A DNA stretch of 64,000 bases from Marisediminitalea aggregata (GTDB taxonomy: Bacteria; Pseudomonadota; Gammaproteobacteria; Enterobacterales; Alteromonadaceae), in the NCBI RefSeq assembly GCF_900129565.1, contig NZ_FQWD01000002.1, positions 1-64,000 of the forward strand. Direction: 5' to 3'. Numbering within the stretch: the first letter of the stretch is position 1; every line of letters begins with the position of its first letter. The translations under genes were made by a program, and so were the position numbers. Of this stretch, positions 1-8,733 are shown one piece after another. A model generated the notes under the pieces. That model searched no databases. It worked only from the letters and a program-made list of their open reading frames with translations, and had not been told where the DNA came from.

Positions 1-1
1 A

Positions 2-139
2 GACACGGCTGATGCAGACGCCGAAGAACTGAGCCCTGAAGCTCAGCGCAAAGCAAAAATTGCCGCCGCTGTTGCTCGTGCCAAAGCCAAAAAAGCAGCA
101 CGAGAAAACAGTGAGGATCAGGAGCAAGATAACGCATGA
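2..139 (+). CDS. rnfC: RnfC C-terminal tail (partial)
   Basis: This is the last 45 codons of a gene that begins left of the window; the open frame runs from base 2 to the TGA at 137-139. The tail is rich in Ala, Lys, Arg and Glu (for example [13 protein letters not shown]), like the low-complexity repeats that end RnfC/RsxC in gammaproteobacteria. RnfC is the NADH-side, Fe-S/FMN subunit of the Rnf ion-translocating NADH:ferredoxin oxidoreductase; the functional domains lie outside the window. The stop overlaps the rnfD start (ATGA at 136-139), which suggests translational coupling. The identification rests mainly on position directly before rnfD. Confidence 0.85.
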   Translation, partial: DTADADAEELSPEAQRKAKIAAAVARAKAKKAARENSEDQEQDNA

Positions 140-1227
140 AGTTAACCTTATCGAGTTCTCCCCACCAGCATGTCAGACGCACTACCGATCAGGTTATGCG
201 CTGGGTCCTGTACGCAATGGTGCCTGGCATTATTGCTCAGGTCATCTTCTTTGGCTGGGGCGTCATTATCCAAATGTTATTGGCGGCAATCACAGCGCTT
301 GTAACAGAAGCCACCATTGTCGCCCTACGTAAGCGTGAGATTGGCCAGGCCCTTGGCGACTACAGCGCCATTGTTACCGGCCTGTTGCTGGCAGTCAGCC
401 TTCCTCCCTTTCTGCCATGGTGGATGACCGTACTGGGTACCTGGTTTGCTATCGCTATCGTAAAACAACTTTATGGCGGCTTGGGTTTTAACCTGTTTAA
501 TCCGGCAATGGCAGCCTATGTCATGCTACTTATCTCCTTTCCGGCAGCAATGAGTGGCTGGTTGCCTCCCTCTTCGCTCGCCCTACACGACATTTCGTTT
601 GGCGACGCTGTATCAGTTATCTTTACCGGCTTCAGTCAGGCCGGGTACGACTTAACCCAGTTACGCGCCGGGGCCGATGGTTTTACTATGGCCACACCGC
701 TGGACTACGTAAAAACCCAGTTGAGCCAGGGGTACACCTACACGGAAGCGCTCTCACACCCGTTGTTTGGACAAGGCATAACAGAAGCAGCCGGCGCTGG
801 CTGGGGCTGGGTTGCAATAGCTTACCTTGCCGGCGGTCTCGTGCTGCTCCAGCAACGCATCATAAGCTGGCATATTCCGGTATCTCTGATTGCAGGCGTT
901 GCAATTACCGCGACCTTTTTACAGCTCATTAATGGCGACTTGTATGGTTCGGCCCTTTTCCACTGGACCAATGGTGCGGTGCTCTTTGGCGCATTCTTTA
1001 TTGCTACCGACCCGGTTTCGGCCTCGACTACACCTAAAGGGCGTTTAGTCTTTGGTGCAGCCATTGGTTTTTGGATCGTTATTATTCGCACTTTCGGCGG
1101 CTATCCGGACGCCATCGCTTTTGCTGTTGTTATCATGAATATGGCAGTACCGCTGATTGACTATTACACCCAACCAAGGGTGTATGGGCAGCGTGCTAAA
1201 CAAAAGCAGCGGGAAGGAGACGCCTGA
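136..1227 (+). CDS. rnfD: RnfD, membrane subunit of the Rnf/Rsx electron transport complex
   Basis: This is a 363-residue multi-spanning inner-membrane protein of the NqrB/RnfD family. It carries a covalently bound FMN and helps couple electron transfer between NADH and ferredoxin to ion movement; in enterobacteria the same complex (Rsx) resets SoxR. The family hallmark is visible: the segment [10 protein letters not shown] puts a threonine at residue 187, the position reported for flavin attachment in RnfD. Hydrophobic helices fill residues about 20-130 and 220-345, and [12 protein letters not shown] occurs near residue 300. The start codon overlaps the rnfC stop, and the stop overlaps the rnfG start (TGATG at 1225-1229), so the operon is tightly coupled. 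The length is normal for the family. Confidence 0.96.
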   Translation: MKLTLSSSPHQHVRRTTDQVMRWVLYAMVPGIIAQVIFFGWGVIIQMLLAAITALVTEATIVALRKREIGQALGDYSAIVTGLLLAVSLPPFLPWWMTVLGTWFAIAIVKQLYGGLGFNLFNPAMAAYVMLLISFPAAMSGWLPPSSLALHDISFGDAVSVIFTGFSQAGYDLTQLRAGADGFTMATPLDYVKTQLSQGYTYTEALSHPLFGQGITEAAGAGWGWVAIAYLAGGLVLLQQRIISWHIPVSLIAGVAITATFLQLINGDLYGSALFHWTNGAVLFGAFFIATDPVSASTTPKGRLVFGAAIGFWIVIIRTFGGYPDAIAFAVVIMNMAVPLIDYYTQPRVYGQRAKQKQREGDA

Positions 1228-1868
1228 TGCCAAATAGCATAATTAAAAACGGTGCCCTGCTAGCCTTATTTGCTGTGGTTACAACGGCATTAATTGCGTT
1301 TACTTTTGCCGGTACGGAACAAAAGATTGCGGAGCAAAGGGCTAAGCGTTTGCTCACTACCCTGAACGAAGTAGTGCCACCAACACTTTACAATAATCAA
1401 TTAGCTCTGGACTGTTTACAGATTGATGATGCAGCCCTGGGACGAGGTTCTCATGCTATTTACCGTGCCCGGCTAGACGGTGAAAATCAGGCTTTAGCCG
1501 CTGAGTTTACGGCCCCCGATGGCTACAGTGGTAACATTCACTTAATTTTGGGTGTTAACACACAGGGCGAAGTACTGGGCGTTCGAGCACTCGACCATGC
1601 CGAAACGCCCGGACTGGGTGACAAAATCGAAATGGCAGTCAGTGACTGGATGCTTTCATTTAACGGTAAAGTCTACAAAGCAGAAGACGCCAAACGCTGG
1701 CAAGTAAAGAAAGATGGCGGGCAGTTTGACCAGTTTACCGGCGCAACCATTACGCCCCGCGCTGTCGTTGGTGCTGTGGCGAAAACACTGGCCTACCTGA
1801 ACCAACAGCAAGCCACGCTGTTTAGTCAACCCGCTAACTGCCCTGCCCCGGCAGAATCTCAGGAGTAA
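1227..1868 (+). CDS. rnfG: RnfG, FMN-carrying subunit of the Rnf complex
   Basis: This 213-residue protein has one N-terminal membrane anchor (about residues 8-29) followed by a periplasmic FMN-binding domain. The covalent flavin motif is clear: TGATITP, with the acceptor threonine at residue 174, the position expected for RnfG/RsxG. The segment ETPGLGDKI near residue 126 is another typical family signature. RnfG passes electrons within the Rnf complex between the NADH-side subunit and the membrane subunits. Its ATG overlaps the rnfD stop, and rnfE follows after a strong AGGAG ribosome-binding sequence that lies inside the end of this gene. Confidence 0.96.
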   Translation: MPNSIIKNGALLALFAVVTTALIAFTFAGTEQKIAEQRAKRLLTTLNEVVPPTLYNNQLALDCLQIDDAALGRGSHAIYRARLDGENQALAAEFTAPDGYSGNIHLILGVNTQGEVLGVRALDHAETPGLGDKIEMAVSDWMLSFNGKVYKAEDAKRWQVKKDGGQFDQFTGATITPRAVVGAVAKTLAYLNQQQATLFSQPANCPAPAESQE

Positions 1869-1874
1869 GTGCGT

Positions 1875-2564
1875 ATGTATCAACAACTCACACTCGAGGG
1901 CCTCTGGAAAAATAACCCTGCCTTAGTGCAGCTATTGGGCCTGTGCCCATTGCTGGCAGTCACCTCCAGCGTCATTAACGGACTTGGATTGGGGATTGCC
2001 ACCACACTGGTTCTTGTAGGCTCCAACGCGACTGTGTCACTGATTCGGCACTACGTTACGTCAGCCATACGGATCCCGGTATTTGTGATGATCATTGCCG
2101 CCTTTGTTACCGTGATCCAGCTACTCATGAATGCCTACACGTATGAACTGTACCTGGCATTGGGTATCTTTATTCCGCTTATTGTGACCAATTGTGCCAT
2201 TATCGGCCGTGCCGAAGCCTTTGCTTCCAAAAACCCGTTAGGCACCTCAGCTTTTGACGGCTTAATGATGGGCGTCGGTTTTACACTGGTTCTGGTCATC
2301 CTGGGAGGACTTCGCGAAGTATTGGGTAATGGCACGCTGCTTCACGGCGCTGATCGTCTGTTTGGCCCTATCGCATCAGACTGGTCCGTTACTCTGTTTA
2401 GCCCGGAGAATCCTTTCTTACTGGCAATCCTGCCGCCCGGCGCCTTTTTAGGGCTTGGCTTCCTGATTGCCGTTAAAAATATTATTGATAAAAAACTGGC
2501 CGACAAAGCAGCCGCAAACGCCCCGAAGAAAGTCGTGCGCGCGCGTGTCACTGCAGAAAGCTAG
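1875..2564 (+). CDS. rnfE: RnfE, membrane subunit of the Rnf complex
   Basis: This 229-residue integral membrane protein belongs to the NqrD/RnfE family. Typical signatures are [17 protein letters not shown] near the N-terminus and [18 protein letters not shown] near residue 100; the paired cysteine-containing helices in this family are thought to hold an intramembrane Fe-S centre. The frame also opens with a GTG at 1869, but AGGAG at 1861-1865 is only three bases from that GTG and nine from the ATG at 1875. The shorter protein ([14 protein letters not shown]) also lines up better with known RnfE N-termini, so 1875 was chosen. It is the last rnf gene; nth follows after 29 bases. Confidence 0.94.
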   Translation: MYQQLTLEGLWKNNPALVQLLGLCPLLAVTSSVINGLGLGIATTLVLVGSNATVSLIRHYVTSAIRIPVFVMIIAAFVTVIQLLMNAYTYELYLALGIFIPLIVTNCAIIGRAEAFASKNPLGTSAFDGLMMGVGFTLVLVILGGLREVLGNGTLLHGADRLFGPIASDWSVTLFSPENPFLLAILPPGAFLGLGFLIAVKNIIDKKLADKAAANAPKKVVRARVTAES

Positions 2565-2593
2565 CCAGCGATAGCGTTGAACCGGTACCTTTT

Positions 2594-3310
2594 ATGAGCA
2601 GTTCGTTGACCAAACAACAAAAAGTGCAAGCCATTATGGACATTCTGGATGAGCTTTATCCGGAAATTCCCATTCCATTGGATCACAAAGACCCTTACAC
2701 ACTCCTGATAGCGGTGCTGCTGTCTGCGCAATGCACCGATGAAAGGGTAAACCAGATCACCCCTAAATTGTTTGCCCGCGCCGATAACCCCTTTGACATG
2801 GTGCTCATGAGCATCGATGAAATCAAAGAGATCATCAAACCCTGCGGATTGTCACCCATGAAATCAAAAGGGATTTGGCATCTGTCTGATATGATCATCA
2901 AGCAACATGGCGGTGAAGTACCACAAGACTTTGAGGCGTTGGAAGCCATGCCCGGTGTCGGTCACAAGACCGCATCTGTGGTAATGTCCCAGGCATTTGG
3001 TGTTCCCGCCTTTCCGGTTGATACCCATATTCACCGACTTATGTATCGCTGGGGGTTGTCGAACGGTAAGAGTGTGGAGCAAACCGAGCGCGATGCAAAA
3101 CGCCTGTTCCCACGAGAACGCTGGAATGACCTGCATTTGCAAATCATTTATTACGGCCGAGAGTATTGCCCTGCACGGGGTTTCTCGCTGGACAAATGCA
3201 TAATTACTCGCCAATTTGGCCGCAAAAGTTTTATAAACGAAGTACTGAAAGAGCAGGAAAAAAAGCTACAGGCAAAGCAAAAGAAAGCCGTCAAAAAGCC
3301 AAAAAAATAG
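2594..3310 (+). CDS. nth: Endonuclease III-family DNA glycosylase without the canonical Fe-S cysteines
   Basis: This 238-residue HhH-GPD protein sits where nth follows rnfE in many gammaproteobacteria. The helix-hairpin-helix and active site are intact: MPGVGHKTASVV supplies the catalytic Lys125 and FPVDTHIHRL the catalytic Asp143. It should therefore excise oxidised pyrimidines and nick at abasic sites. The C-terminus is unusual. Classical Nth carries four cysteines spaced C-X6-C-X2-C-X5-C for a [4Fe-4S] cluster, but here only Cys192 and Cys202 remain, nine residues apart, and the two other ligand positions are not Cys. A lysine-rich tail of about 20 residues (KKLQAKQKKAVKKPKK) replaces the usual end. 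The family call is firm; loss of the cluster is inferred from the missing ligands. Confidence 0.9.
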   Translation: MSSSLTKQQKVQAIMDILDELYPEIPIPLDHKDPYTLLIAVLLSAQCTDERVNQITPKLFARADNPFDMVLMSIDEIKEIIKPCGLSPMKSKGIWHLSDMIIKQHGGEVPQDFEALEAMPGVGHKTASVVMSQAFGVPAFPVDTHIHRLMYRWGLSNGKSVEQTERDAKRLFPRERWNDLHLQIIYYGREYCPARGFSLDKCIITRQFGRKSFINEVLKEQEKKLQAKQKKAVKKPKK

Positions 3311-3410
3311 GCAGAGCCTGAAATAAGTACCAAAGGCGTATTGACGGATACGCCCCATTTTCTGACATATTACCCCAGTATAATCATCATTTTTTCAAGG
3401 AGAATGCAAT

Positions 3411-3902
3411 TTGGAAGCATGGGTTGAGCGCGTTATGTATGCATCGCGATGGTTACTTGCGCCCATTTACATTGGATTAAGTCTGGCCCTGGTGGCGTTG
3501 GGTATTAAGTTCTTTCAGGAGCTCTTTCACCTGTTACCCCATGTACTGGAAATCAGCGAGGCTGACATTGTACTGGTGGTGTTGTCACTTATAGACATCG
3601 CGTTAGTGTCTGGCCTGATCATTATGGTGATGTTCACCAGCTATGAGAATTTTGTCTCGCAAATTGATTTAAAAGAAGGCACAGAAAAGCTGGCCTGGCT
3701 GGGCACACTGGACACCAGCTCACTGAAAAGCAAAGTTGCCGCTTCGATCGTCGCTATTTCGTCCATTCATTTACTCAAAGTGTTCATGAATGCCAAGAAT
3801 ATCGATAACGACAAACTCATGTGGTATGTGCTTATTCACCTTACCTTTGTTGTCTCGGCTTATGCCATGGGCTCGCTGGATAAAGCCAGTCGCAAGCACT
3901 AG
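3411..3902 (+). CDS. yqhA: YqhA family (UPF0114) inner-membrane protein
   Basis: This 163-residue protein closely resembles Escherichia coli YqhA along its whole length, with signature segments [22 protein letters not shown] and [14 protein letters not shown]. It has three to four predicted transmembrane helices (about residues 13-35, 50-78, 105-123 and 138-155). Its biochemical role is unknown. The start is a TTG at 3411, supported by an AAGGAGA ribosome-binding site at 3397-3403 and by alignment of [14 protein letters not shown] with the start of YqhA. It is transcribed alone and converges on an MFS gene across a palindromic terminator. Confidence 0.9.
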   Translation: MEAWVERVMYASRWLLAPIYIGLSLALVALGIKFFQELFHLLPHVLEISEADIVLVVLSLIDIALVSGLIIMVMFTSYENFVSQIDLKEGTEKLAWLGTLDTSSLKSKVAASIVAISSIHLLKVFMNAKNIDNDKLMWYVLIHLTFVVSAYAMGSLDKASRKH

Positions 3903-3912
3903 TTCCTAATTC

Positions 3913-3940
3913 CTGAAACCAGCCATATGGCTGGTTTCAG
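3913..3940. terminator. Bidirectional terminator between yqhA and the MFS gene
   Basis: A perfect 14-base inverted repeat (arm CTGAAACCAGCCAT) lies between the two convergent genes and is followed on the plus strand by TCTCATTTGTCTTT. Its symmetry suits termination from both sides; the T-tract is moderate. Confidence 0.7.
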
Positions 3941-3970
3941 TCTCATTTGTCTTTAAGACGCCGTAGACTG

Positions 3971-5191
3971 TTAAGAAGCAGCTGCGACACGCAAGCGTTC
4001 AACTGGCCGTTCATCTATCCACAAATGTAACAGCGCAGTAATGATAGCGATGCCGCATGCGGCCCACCACACCACGTCGTAAGAGCCGGTTACGTCAAAC
4101 AGATAACCACCTAACCACACGCCGCTGAACGAACCAAGCTGATGGCTTAAAAACACGATGCCGTAAAGCAATCCCATGTAAGGCAAACCGAACATTTGCG
4201 CAACCAGACCTGACGTCGGCGGCACCGTTGCCAACCACAACAGGCCTGTAACTATCGAAAAAGCGTACACCGACGTGGCCGACATCGGGAAATACATAAA
4301 TGCGGCTATCGACACAGCGCGTAACGCGTAAATCCAGGTAAGCAGCTTGGCTTTGGAATATTTCCCCGCCCAGGAACCTGACAGTAAACAACCGAATATA
4401 TTAAACAGACCAATTAACGCCAGACTGGCCACTGCGACATCAGACTCAAAGCCCCGGTCACTCAAAAATGCCGGCATGTGCACGGTAATAAACGCCAGTT
4501 GAAATCCACATACAAAGAAACCTGCCACCAGCAGCCAGTAATGTGGATAAACACACGCTTCTTTCAGCGCTTCTTGCATAGATTGCTTTTTTGCCGACAC
4601 ATTGCCCCCTGAATCAGGCACCGATGCATCGCGTAACGGAGACGCTAACAACATCATCAGCAACGCACAGGCTGCCATGAGTAATAATGCAGTACTCCAG
4701 CCATAACCTGCGATAAACGACTGGGCAACCGGTACTACAAGCAATTGTCCGGCTGAACCCGCCGCACTGCCCAGACCTAATGCAAAAGACCGTTTCTCTG
4801 GCGAAACCATTCGCGCCATGGCGGGCAATACCACGCCGAATCCGGTGGCCGCAATCCCCATTCCCATTAACAGCCCTGCCCCTGTGTTGAGGCCCAACAC
4901 AGAATCTGTCGTCGCTGTTACATAAAGACCCAGTGCGTACAGCAATGTACCAGCAACAACGGTTTTGACTGTACCGAATCGATCGGCAAACGCACCAGCA
5001 ACAGGCTGGAATAATCCCCACCACAAATTTTGTAGTGCTAACGCAAAGGCAAACACTTCTCTGCCATAACCAAATTCGGCAGACACCGGTGCCATAAAGA
5101 AGCCCATCGAAGAGCGCAGACCAAAGTTCAGAGCCAACAACACACACGCAAATGCAATAGCAATGCTGAGTAATTTCTTATATTGAGACAT
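3971..5191 (-). CDS. Major facilitator superfamily transporter (monocarboxylate/oxalate-like)
   Basis: This 406-residue protein has twelve hydrophobic segments in two halves with a polar central loop (about residues 190-215). The cytoplasmic loop ADRFGTVKTVVAG near residue 70 is an MFS motif A variant, and the start NFGLRSSMGFFMAPVSAEFG recalls the OFA/monocarboxylate-porter branch. It probably moves a small organic anion by proton symport, but the substrate cannot be read from the sequence. The gene stands alone, converging with yqhA and diverging from gloA across 291 bases that contain no other gene. Confidence 0.8.
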   Translation of the reverse strand: MSQYKKLLSIAIAFACVLLALNFGLRSSMGFFMAPVSAEFGYGREVFAFALALQNLWWGLFQPVAGAFADRFGTVKTVVAGTLLYALGLYVTATTDSVLGLNTGAGLLMGMGIAATGFGVVLPAMARMVSPEKRSFALGLGSAAGSAGQLLVVPVAQSFIAGYGWSTALLLMAACALLMMLLASPLRDASVPDSGGNVSAKKQSMQEALKEACVYPHYWLLVAGFFVCGFQLAFITVHMPAFLSDRGFESDVAVASLALIGLFNIFGCLLSGSWAGKYSKAKLLTWIYALRAVSIAAFMYFPMSATSVYAFSIVTGLLWLATVPPTSGLVAQMFGLPYMGLLYGIVFLSHQLGSFSGVWLGGYLFDVTGSYDVVWWAACGIAIITALLHLWIDERPVERLRVAAAS

Positions 5192-5482
5192 AGTGAATCC
5201 TTCTAACTGGTCTCACAGTATCCCTTTTACTCTCAGGTAAGCAAGCCAAGTCATATGAATGTATAAAACCATCGGATGAGTTCTGTTTAAATAATCAACT
5301 CGCGTCCGATATTTAGCGCATTGTGTAAGGATCTTAGCGAAGAAGCGCTATTTTAAATCCAATTCGTGGTAACTTTACCCATGTTCATGACACACTGTTT
5401 CAACATATAAATACAAAAGAAAAGACGCTGTCATTACAGTGACATGAACACCAACCAGACTGTCTGAAAGAGGAGAATCACA

Positions 5483-5866
5483 ATGCGAATGCTTCACACC
5501 ATGTTACGCGTCAAAGATCTTGATACGTCACTGGCGTTTTACGTCGATACCATGGGCATGAAATTGCTGCGCAAAAGCGTAAACGAAGAATACGAATACA
5601 CACTGGCTTTCGTGGGGTATGCCGACGAGTCAGAACAAGCCGTGCTGGAGTTAACCTATAACTGGGGCGACAACGAGTACGATATGGGTACTGCTTATGG
5701 TCACGTTGCGTTTGCAGTTGACGATATTTATGCTTTTTGCGAGCAATTGGAATCGAAAGGCGCAGATGTATATCGCAAGCCTGGGCCTGTCAAAGGTGGC
5801 AAAACGGTCATCGCGTTCGTGCGCGACCCGGACGGTTACGCCATCGAACTCATTCAACCGGAATAA
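5483..5866 (+). CDS. gloA: Lactoylglutathione lyase (glyoxalase I)
   Basis: This 127-residue enzyme converts the hemithioacetal of methylglyoxal and glutathione to S-lactoylglutathione in the cytoplasm. All four metal ligands of the Ni-type GlxI are in place: His5, Glu56, His74 and Glu122. The segments [13 protein letters not shown] and [12 protein letters not shown] are typical. Length equals the short bacterial form. The ATG has a strong AGAGGAGA site just upstream (5468-5475). glpQ follows after six bases, so the two are likely co-transcribed. gshA, which makes the cofactor glutathione, lies elsewhere in the window. Confidence 0.96.
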   Translation: MRMLHTMLRVKDLDTSLAFYVDTMGMKLLRKSVNEEYEYTLAFVGYADESEQAVLELTYNWGDNEYDMGTAYGHVAFAVDDIYAFCEQLESKGADVYRKPGPVKGGKTVIAFVRDPDGYAIELIQPE

Positions 5867-5872
5867 TTTGTT

Positions 5873-6883
5873 ATGCGTGTAGTCCCCTTATCTTTTGTTT
5901 TATTGTTATCAACGAGCGCGATGTCGTTTGCCAGTCAGGCTTTCGATATTGTTGCTCACCGCGGCGCTTCGGGTTATCTCCCTGAACACACGCTGGAAGC
6001 TATGGCGCTTGCGCACGCTCAGGGCCCGGCCTTTATTGAACAGGATCTGGTACTCACGCGCGACAACGCACTGGTGGTATTGCACGATATTCATCTGGAA
6101 ACCGTAACAGACGTCGAGCAGAAATTCCCAAATCGAGCCCGTGAAGACGGCCGTTTTTACGCCCTCGACTTTACCCTGGCAGAGCTAAAAACCCTGCAGG
6201 TCCATGAACGTGAAAACGCTGACGGTACGCCGGTATTCCCCAATCGCTACCAGGGCAAAAGCCATTTTACTGTTGCCACCTTTGAGGAACAGCTGACCTC
6301 TATTGCTGAATTGAATCGCCTCACTGGTGCCAACATCGGGTATTACCCGGAAATCAAGTCACCGGCCTGGCATCGGGCTGAGGGCTATGACATCAGCAAA
6401 ATCGTGCTGGACACGCTGAGAGCGCATAACTTGGATACCCCGGACGCGAATATTTATTTGCAGTGCTTTGACTTTGAAGAAGTGAAGCGTATCCGTAACG
6501 AATTGGGGGCCAAAGTGAATATGGTGCAACTGATTGCGGATAATGACTGGGGTGAGTCCCCCACCAATTACGCAATGCTAAAAACACCAGCGGGCATGCG
6601 AGAGGCTGCGCAATATGTGCAAGGCATTGGCCCCTGGCTAGGTCACGTCACGCAATCCACTAACCCACCTTCATTTGAATTGGCGGACTGGGTGCAAACA
6701 GCGCAAGCTGAAGGTCTGCAAATTCACCCATATACATTCAGGCTCGACGCTTTACCGCCGGGTATTACCGCAGAGCAATTGCTTCAGCTTATTGTGGGTA
6801 AATGGAAATTTGATGGCGTATTTACCGATCAGGTGCCGCCGGTAAAAGCCTTTATTGAGCACATTGAACAAACAGCACACTAG
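5873..6883 (+). CDS. glpQ: Periplasmic glycerophosphodiester phosphodiesterase
   Basis: This 336-residue protein starts with a signal peptide (about residues 1-21). The GDPD domain opens with HRGASGYLPEHT (His29, Arg30; His39), followed by EQDLVLTRDNALVVLHD, YYPEIKSP and LQCFDFEE. The pattern matches E. coli GlpQ along the full length. It hydrolyses glycerophosphodiesters from phospholipid breakdown to glycerol-3-phosphate and an alcohol in the periplasm. No glpT lies beside it; it follows gloA at six bases. A strong hairpin terminator comes right after. Confidence 0.94.
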   Translation: MRVVPLSFVLLLSTSAMSFASQAFDIVAHRGASGYLPEHTLEAMALAHAQGPAFIEQDLVLTRDNALVVLHDIHLETVTDVEQKFPNRAREDGRFYALDFTLAELKTLQVHERENADGTPVFPNRYQGKSHFTVATFEEQLTSIAELNRLTGANIGYYPEIKSPAWHRAEGYDISKIVLDTLRAHNLDTPDANIYLQCFDFEEVKRIRNELGAKVNMVQLIADNDWGESPTNYAMLKTPAGMREAAQYVQGIGPWLGHVTQSTNPPSFELADWVQTAQAEGLQIHPYTFRLDALPPGITAEQLLQLIVGKWKFDGVFTDQVPPVKAFIEHIEQTAH

Positions 6884-6904
6884 GCGTGTTGTGTATTGAA
6901 TAGC

Positions 6905-6934
6905 AAAACGGCCGCATCATGATGCGGCCGTTTT
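6905..6934. terminator. Bidirectional terminator between glpQ and motY
   Basis: AAAACGGCCGCATC and GATGCGGCCGTTTT form a long perfect stem flanked by A and T runs on either side. It lies between convergent glpQ and motY and should stop transcription from both. Confidence 0.9.
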
Positions 6935-6953
6935 CGTTCAAATCAGTTTAAAT

Positions 6954-7832
6954 CTATGACTTCGCCAGCCTGACGACTACGCGACGGTTAGCCGCTCGGG
7001 AATGACTGGTAGTATTCGGTGAGATATGGCGCTTCTCACCGTGACCAGTTAATTCGATGCGATCCGGATTGACGCCTAGGTCTGTCAGATAACTTTTTAC
7101 CTCATTGGCGCGACGCACGGAAAGCTGCTGGTTGTTCCACGAACCGCCGTAGCTGTCGGTATAGCCGTCTAACAACACCAACTCCAGGTCGTTGTCTTCT
7201 CGCAGGTAATCGCCAATCATGGCCAGACGTTTCTTAGAGTATTTAGACAGCTCGACGCTGTTTTTCTCGTAACTCAACACCGTATAGCTGATATCTTCAA
7301 AACTGTAAGGCAACAGGTTTGACACACAGCTTACAAATTCCTGATACACCGGCATGAAATTACTGGCATTCAGGCCAACCGCTACCTTGTCTGCGGGGTT
7401 GTACCAATCCTGATAGTAAATGGTTGGCCAGAAACCTTTTTCGAGTTCACTGAGCATGGTCCAGGCGGTGTCTTCCGGCAAATCGCCATCGTACTGAGTG
7501 CGAATGGTCATATCCGCTATCTGACGGGCGCGCTGTCCTGGCATCCAGGCCGGCGGCACTGAATACACAGCAGCAGTATCAAAACGTTTCGGCAAGCGTT
7601 GCATATCCAGCACAAACTCCATGTTGAGCTGCTTTGATGCGACACTGGTAAACTGAGCCTCACCGTAACCCGGCAACGCATGCGACAGCGTGCAGCTTAA
7701 CCTTGATGGTTCGCTGACCTGCCAATCCGACGATTCTACCGTGGCGTGATACTGACGCATGGCGCCGTTAGCAGCGCATGTTGTCAGACCCAATGCCAAC
7801 ACAATTGAACTATGCAAAATGGATTTAACCAT
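6954..7832 (-). CDS. motY: MotY-like sodium-driven flagellar motor protein
   Basis: This 292-residue protein has a signal peptide (about residues 1-24), an N-terminal domain of about 130 residues with the MotY-type start RQYHATVESSDWQ, and an OmpA-like peptidoglycan-binding domain (about residues 165-290) with GYTDSYGG and LSVRRANEVKSYL. MotY forms the periplasmic T ring that stabilises Na+-driven PomAB stators in Vibrio and related genera. The divergent neighbour is rnt, an arrangement also known in Vibrio, which supports the call. No other flagellar genes are present here. Confidence 0.9.
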   Translation of the reverse strand: MVKSILHSSIVLALGLTTCAANGAMRQYHATVESSDWQVSEPSRLSCTLSHALPGYGEAQFTSVASKQLNMEFVLDMQRLPKRFDTAAVYSVPPAWMPGQRARQIADMTIRTQYDGDLPEDTAWTMLSELEKGFWPTIYYQDWYNPADKVAVGLNASNFMPVYQEFVSCVSNLLPYSFEDISYTVLSYEKNSVELSKYSKKRLAMIGDYLREDNDLELVLLDGYTDSYGGSWNNQQLSVRRANEVKSYLTDLGVNPDRIELTGHGEKRHISPNTTSHSRAANRRVVVRLAKS

Positions 7833-8006
7833 ACTAGCCTCTGAATATGCCTCGTTAACTTATCGACAATTGCCGAGAAAAGTTTAGTTCCAGGTAGATA
7901 CTCTTGCCTAATGTTGACATAATTTGCCCCTGAATGAGAACTGACTTTACGTTTAATTCGCGACTTCCGCGTTATTCGATTCGTCCACAACGTTTTTTTG
8001 AGTGAT

Positions 8007-8633
8007 ATGTCCGACACCAAACCTCAGCTTGCACACCGTTTCAGAGGCTACTTTCCCGTTATTATCGACGTTGAAACCGCCGGCTTTAACGCTAATACCG
8101 ATGCCTTGTTAGAAATTGCCGCCGTAACCCTTCATATGGACGAAGAAGGTATGCTGCACCCGGATCAGACGTATCACGCCCATGTTACGCCGTTTGAAGG
8201 CGCGAACCTCGAGCCAGCCGCGCTGGAATTTAATGGCATTGATCCGAACTGCGCATTGCGCGGTGCCATCGACGAAGATGAAGCCATGAAAGAGCTGTGT
8301 AAAACGATTCGGAAACAACAAAAGGCCGCAGAATGCCAACGTTCTGTCATCGTTGCGCATAATGCTACTTTTGATCAAGGCTTCGTTAATGCTGCCATTG
8401 AGCGTTGCAACATCAAACGCACGCCGTTTCACCCTTTTGTTTCTTTCGATACCACAACCCTGTCAGGTCTGGCGGTCGGTCAAACCGTGCTGGTAAAAGC
8501 CTGCCAGGCTGCGGGAATTGCCTTCGATCAGAAAGAAGCCCATTCCGCGTTGTACGATGCACAGAAAACTGCCGAGCTGTTTTGCTACATCGTCAATCGG
8601 TATGCCTCGTTAGGCGGATGGCCGCTTCCTTAG
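8007..8633 (+). CDS. rnt: Ribonuclease T
   Basis: This 208-residue DEDDh exonuclease trims the 3' ends of tRNA and other stable RNAs, including CCA end turnover. The exonuclease motifs are clear: VIIDVETAG (Asp21, Glu23), VAHNATFD in the middle, and [15 protein letters not shown] near the C-terminus (His and Asp). The frame also allows a TTG at 7998, but the ATG at 8007 gives [18 protein letters not shown], which matches the usual RNase T start, so 8007 is preferred. It is divergent from motY. Confidence 0.95.
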   Translation: MSDTKPQLAHRFRGYFPVIIDVETAGFNANTDALLEIAAVTLHMDEEGMLHPDQTYHAHVTPFEGANLEPAALEFNGIDPNCALRGAIDEDEAMKELCKTIRKQQKAAECQRSVIVAHNATFDQGFVNAAIERCNIKRTPFHPFVSFDTTTLSGLAVGQTVLVKACQAAGIAFDQKEAHSALYDAQKTAELFCYIVNRYASLGGWPLP

Positions 8634-8733
8634 CAGACCATCTCTCCCCACTTCGTTAAATAATTGTAAAAAAGCATTGTAACTTCGTCGTTGAGTTGTA
8701 CACTTAACAAACTTAAACGATTAAGATCCTATT

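Noticed and set aside
5311-5356. Short inverted repeats (TAGCG/CGCTA) in the region before gloA
   Set aside because: Only five to six pairs with a short T run; too weak to call a terminator or operator.
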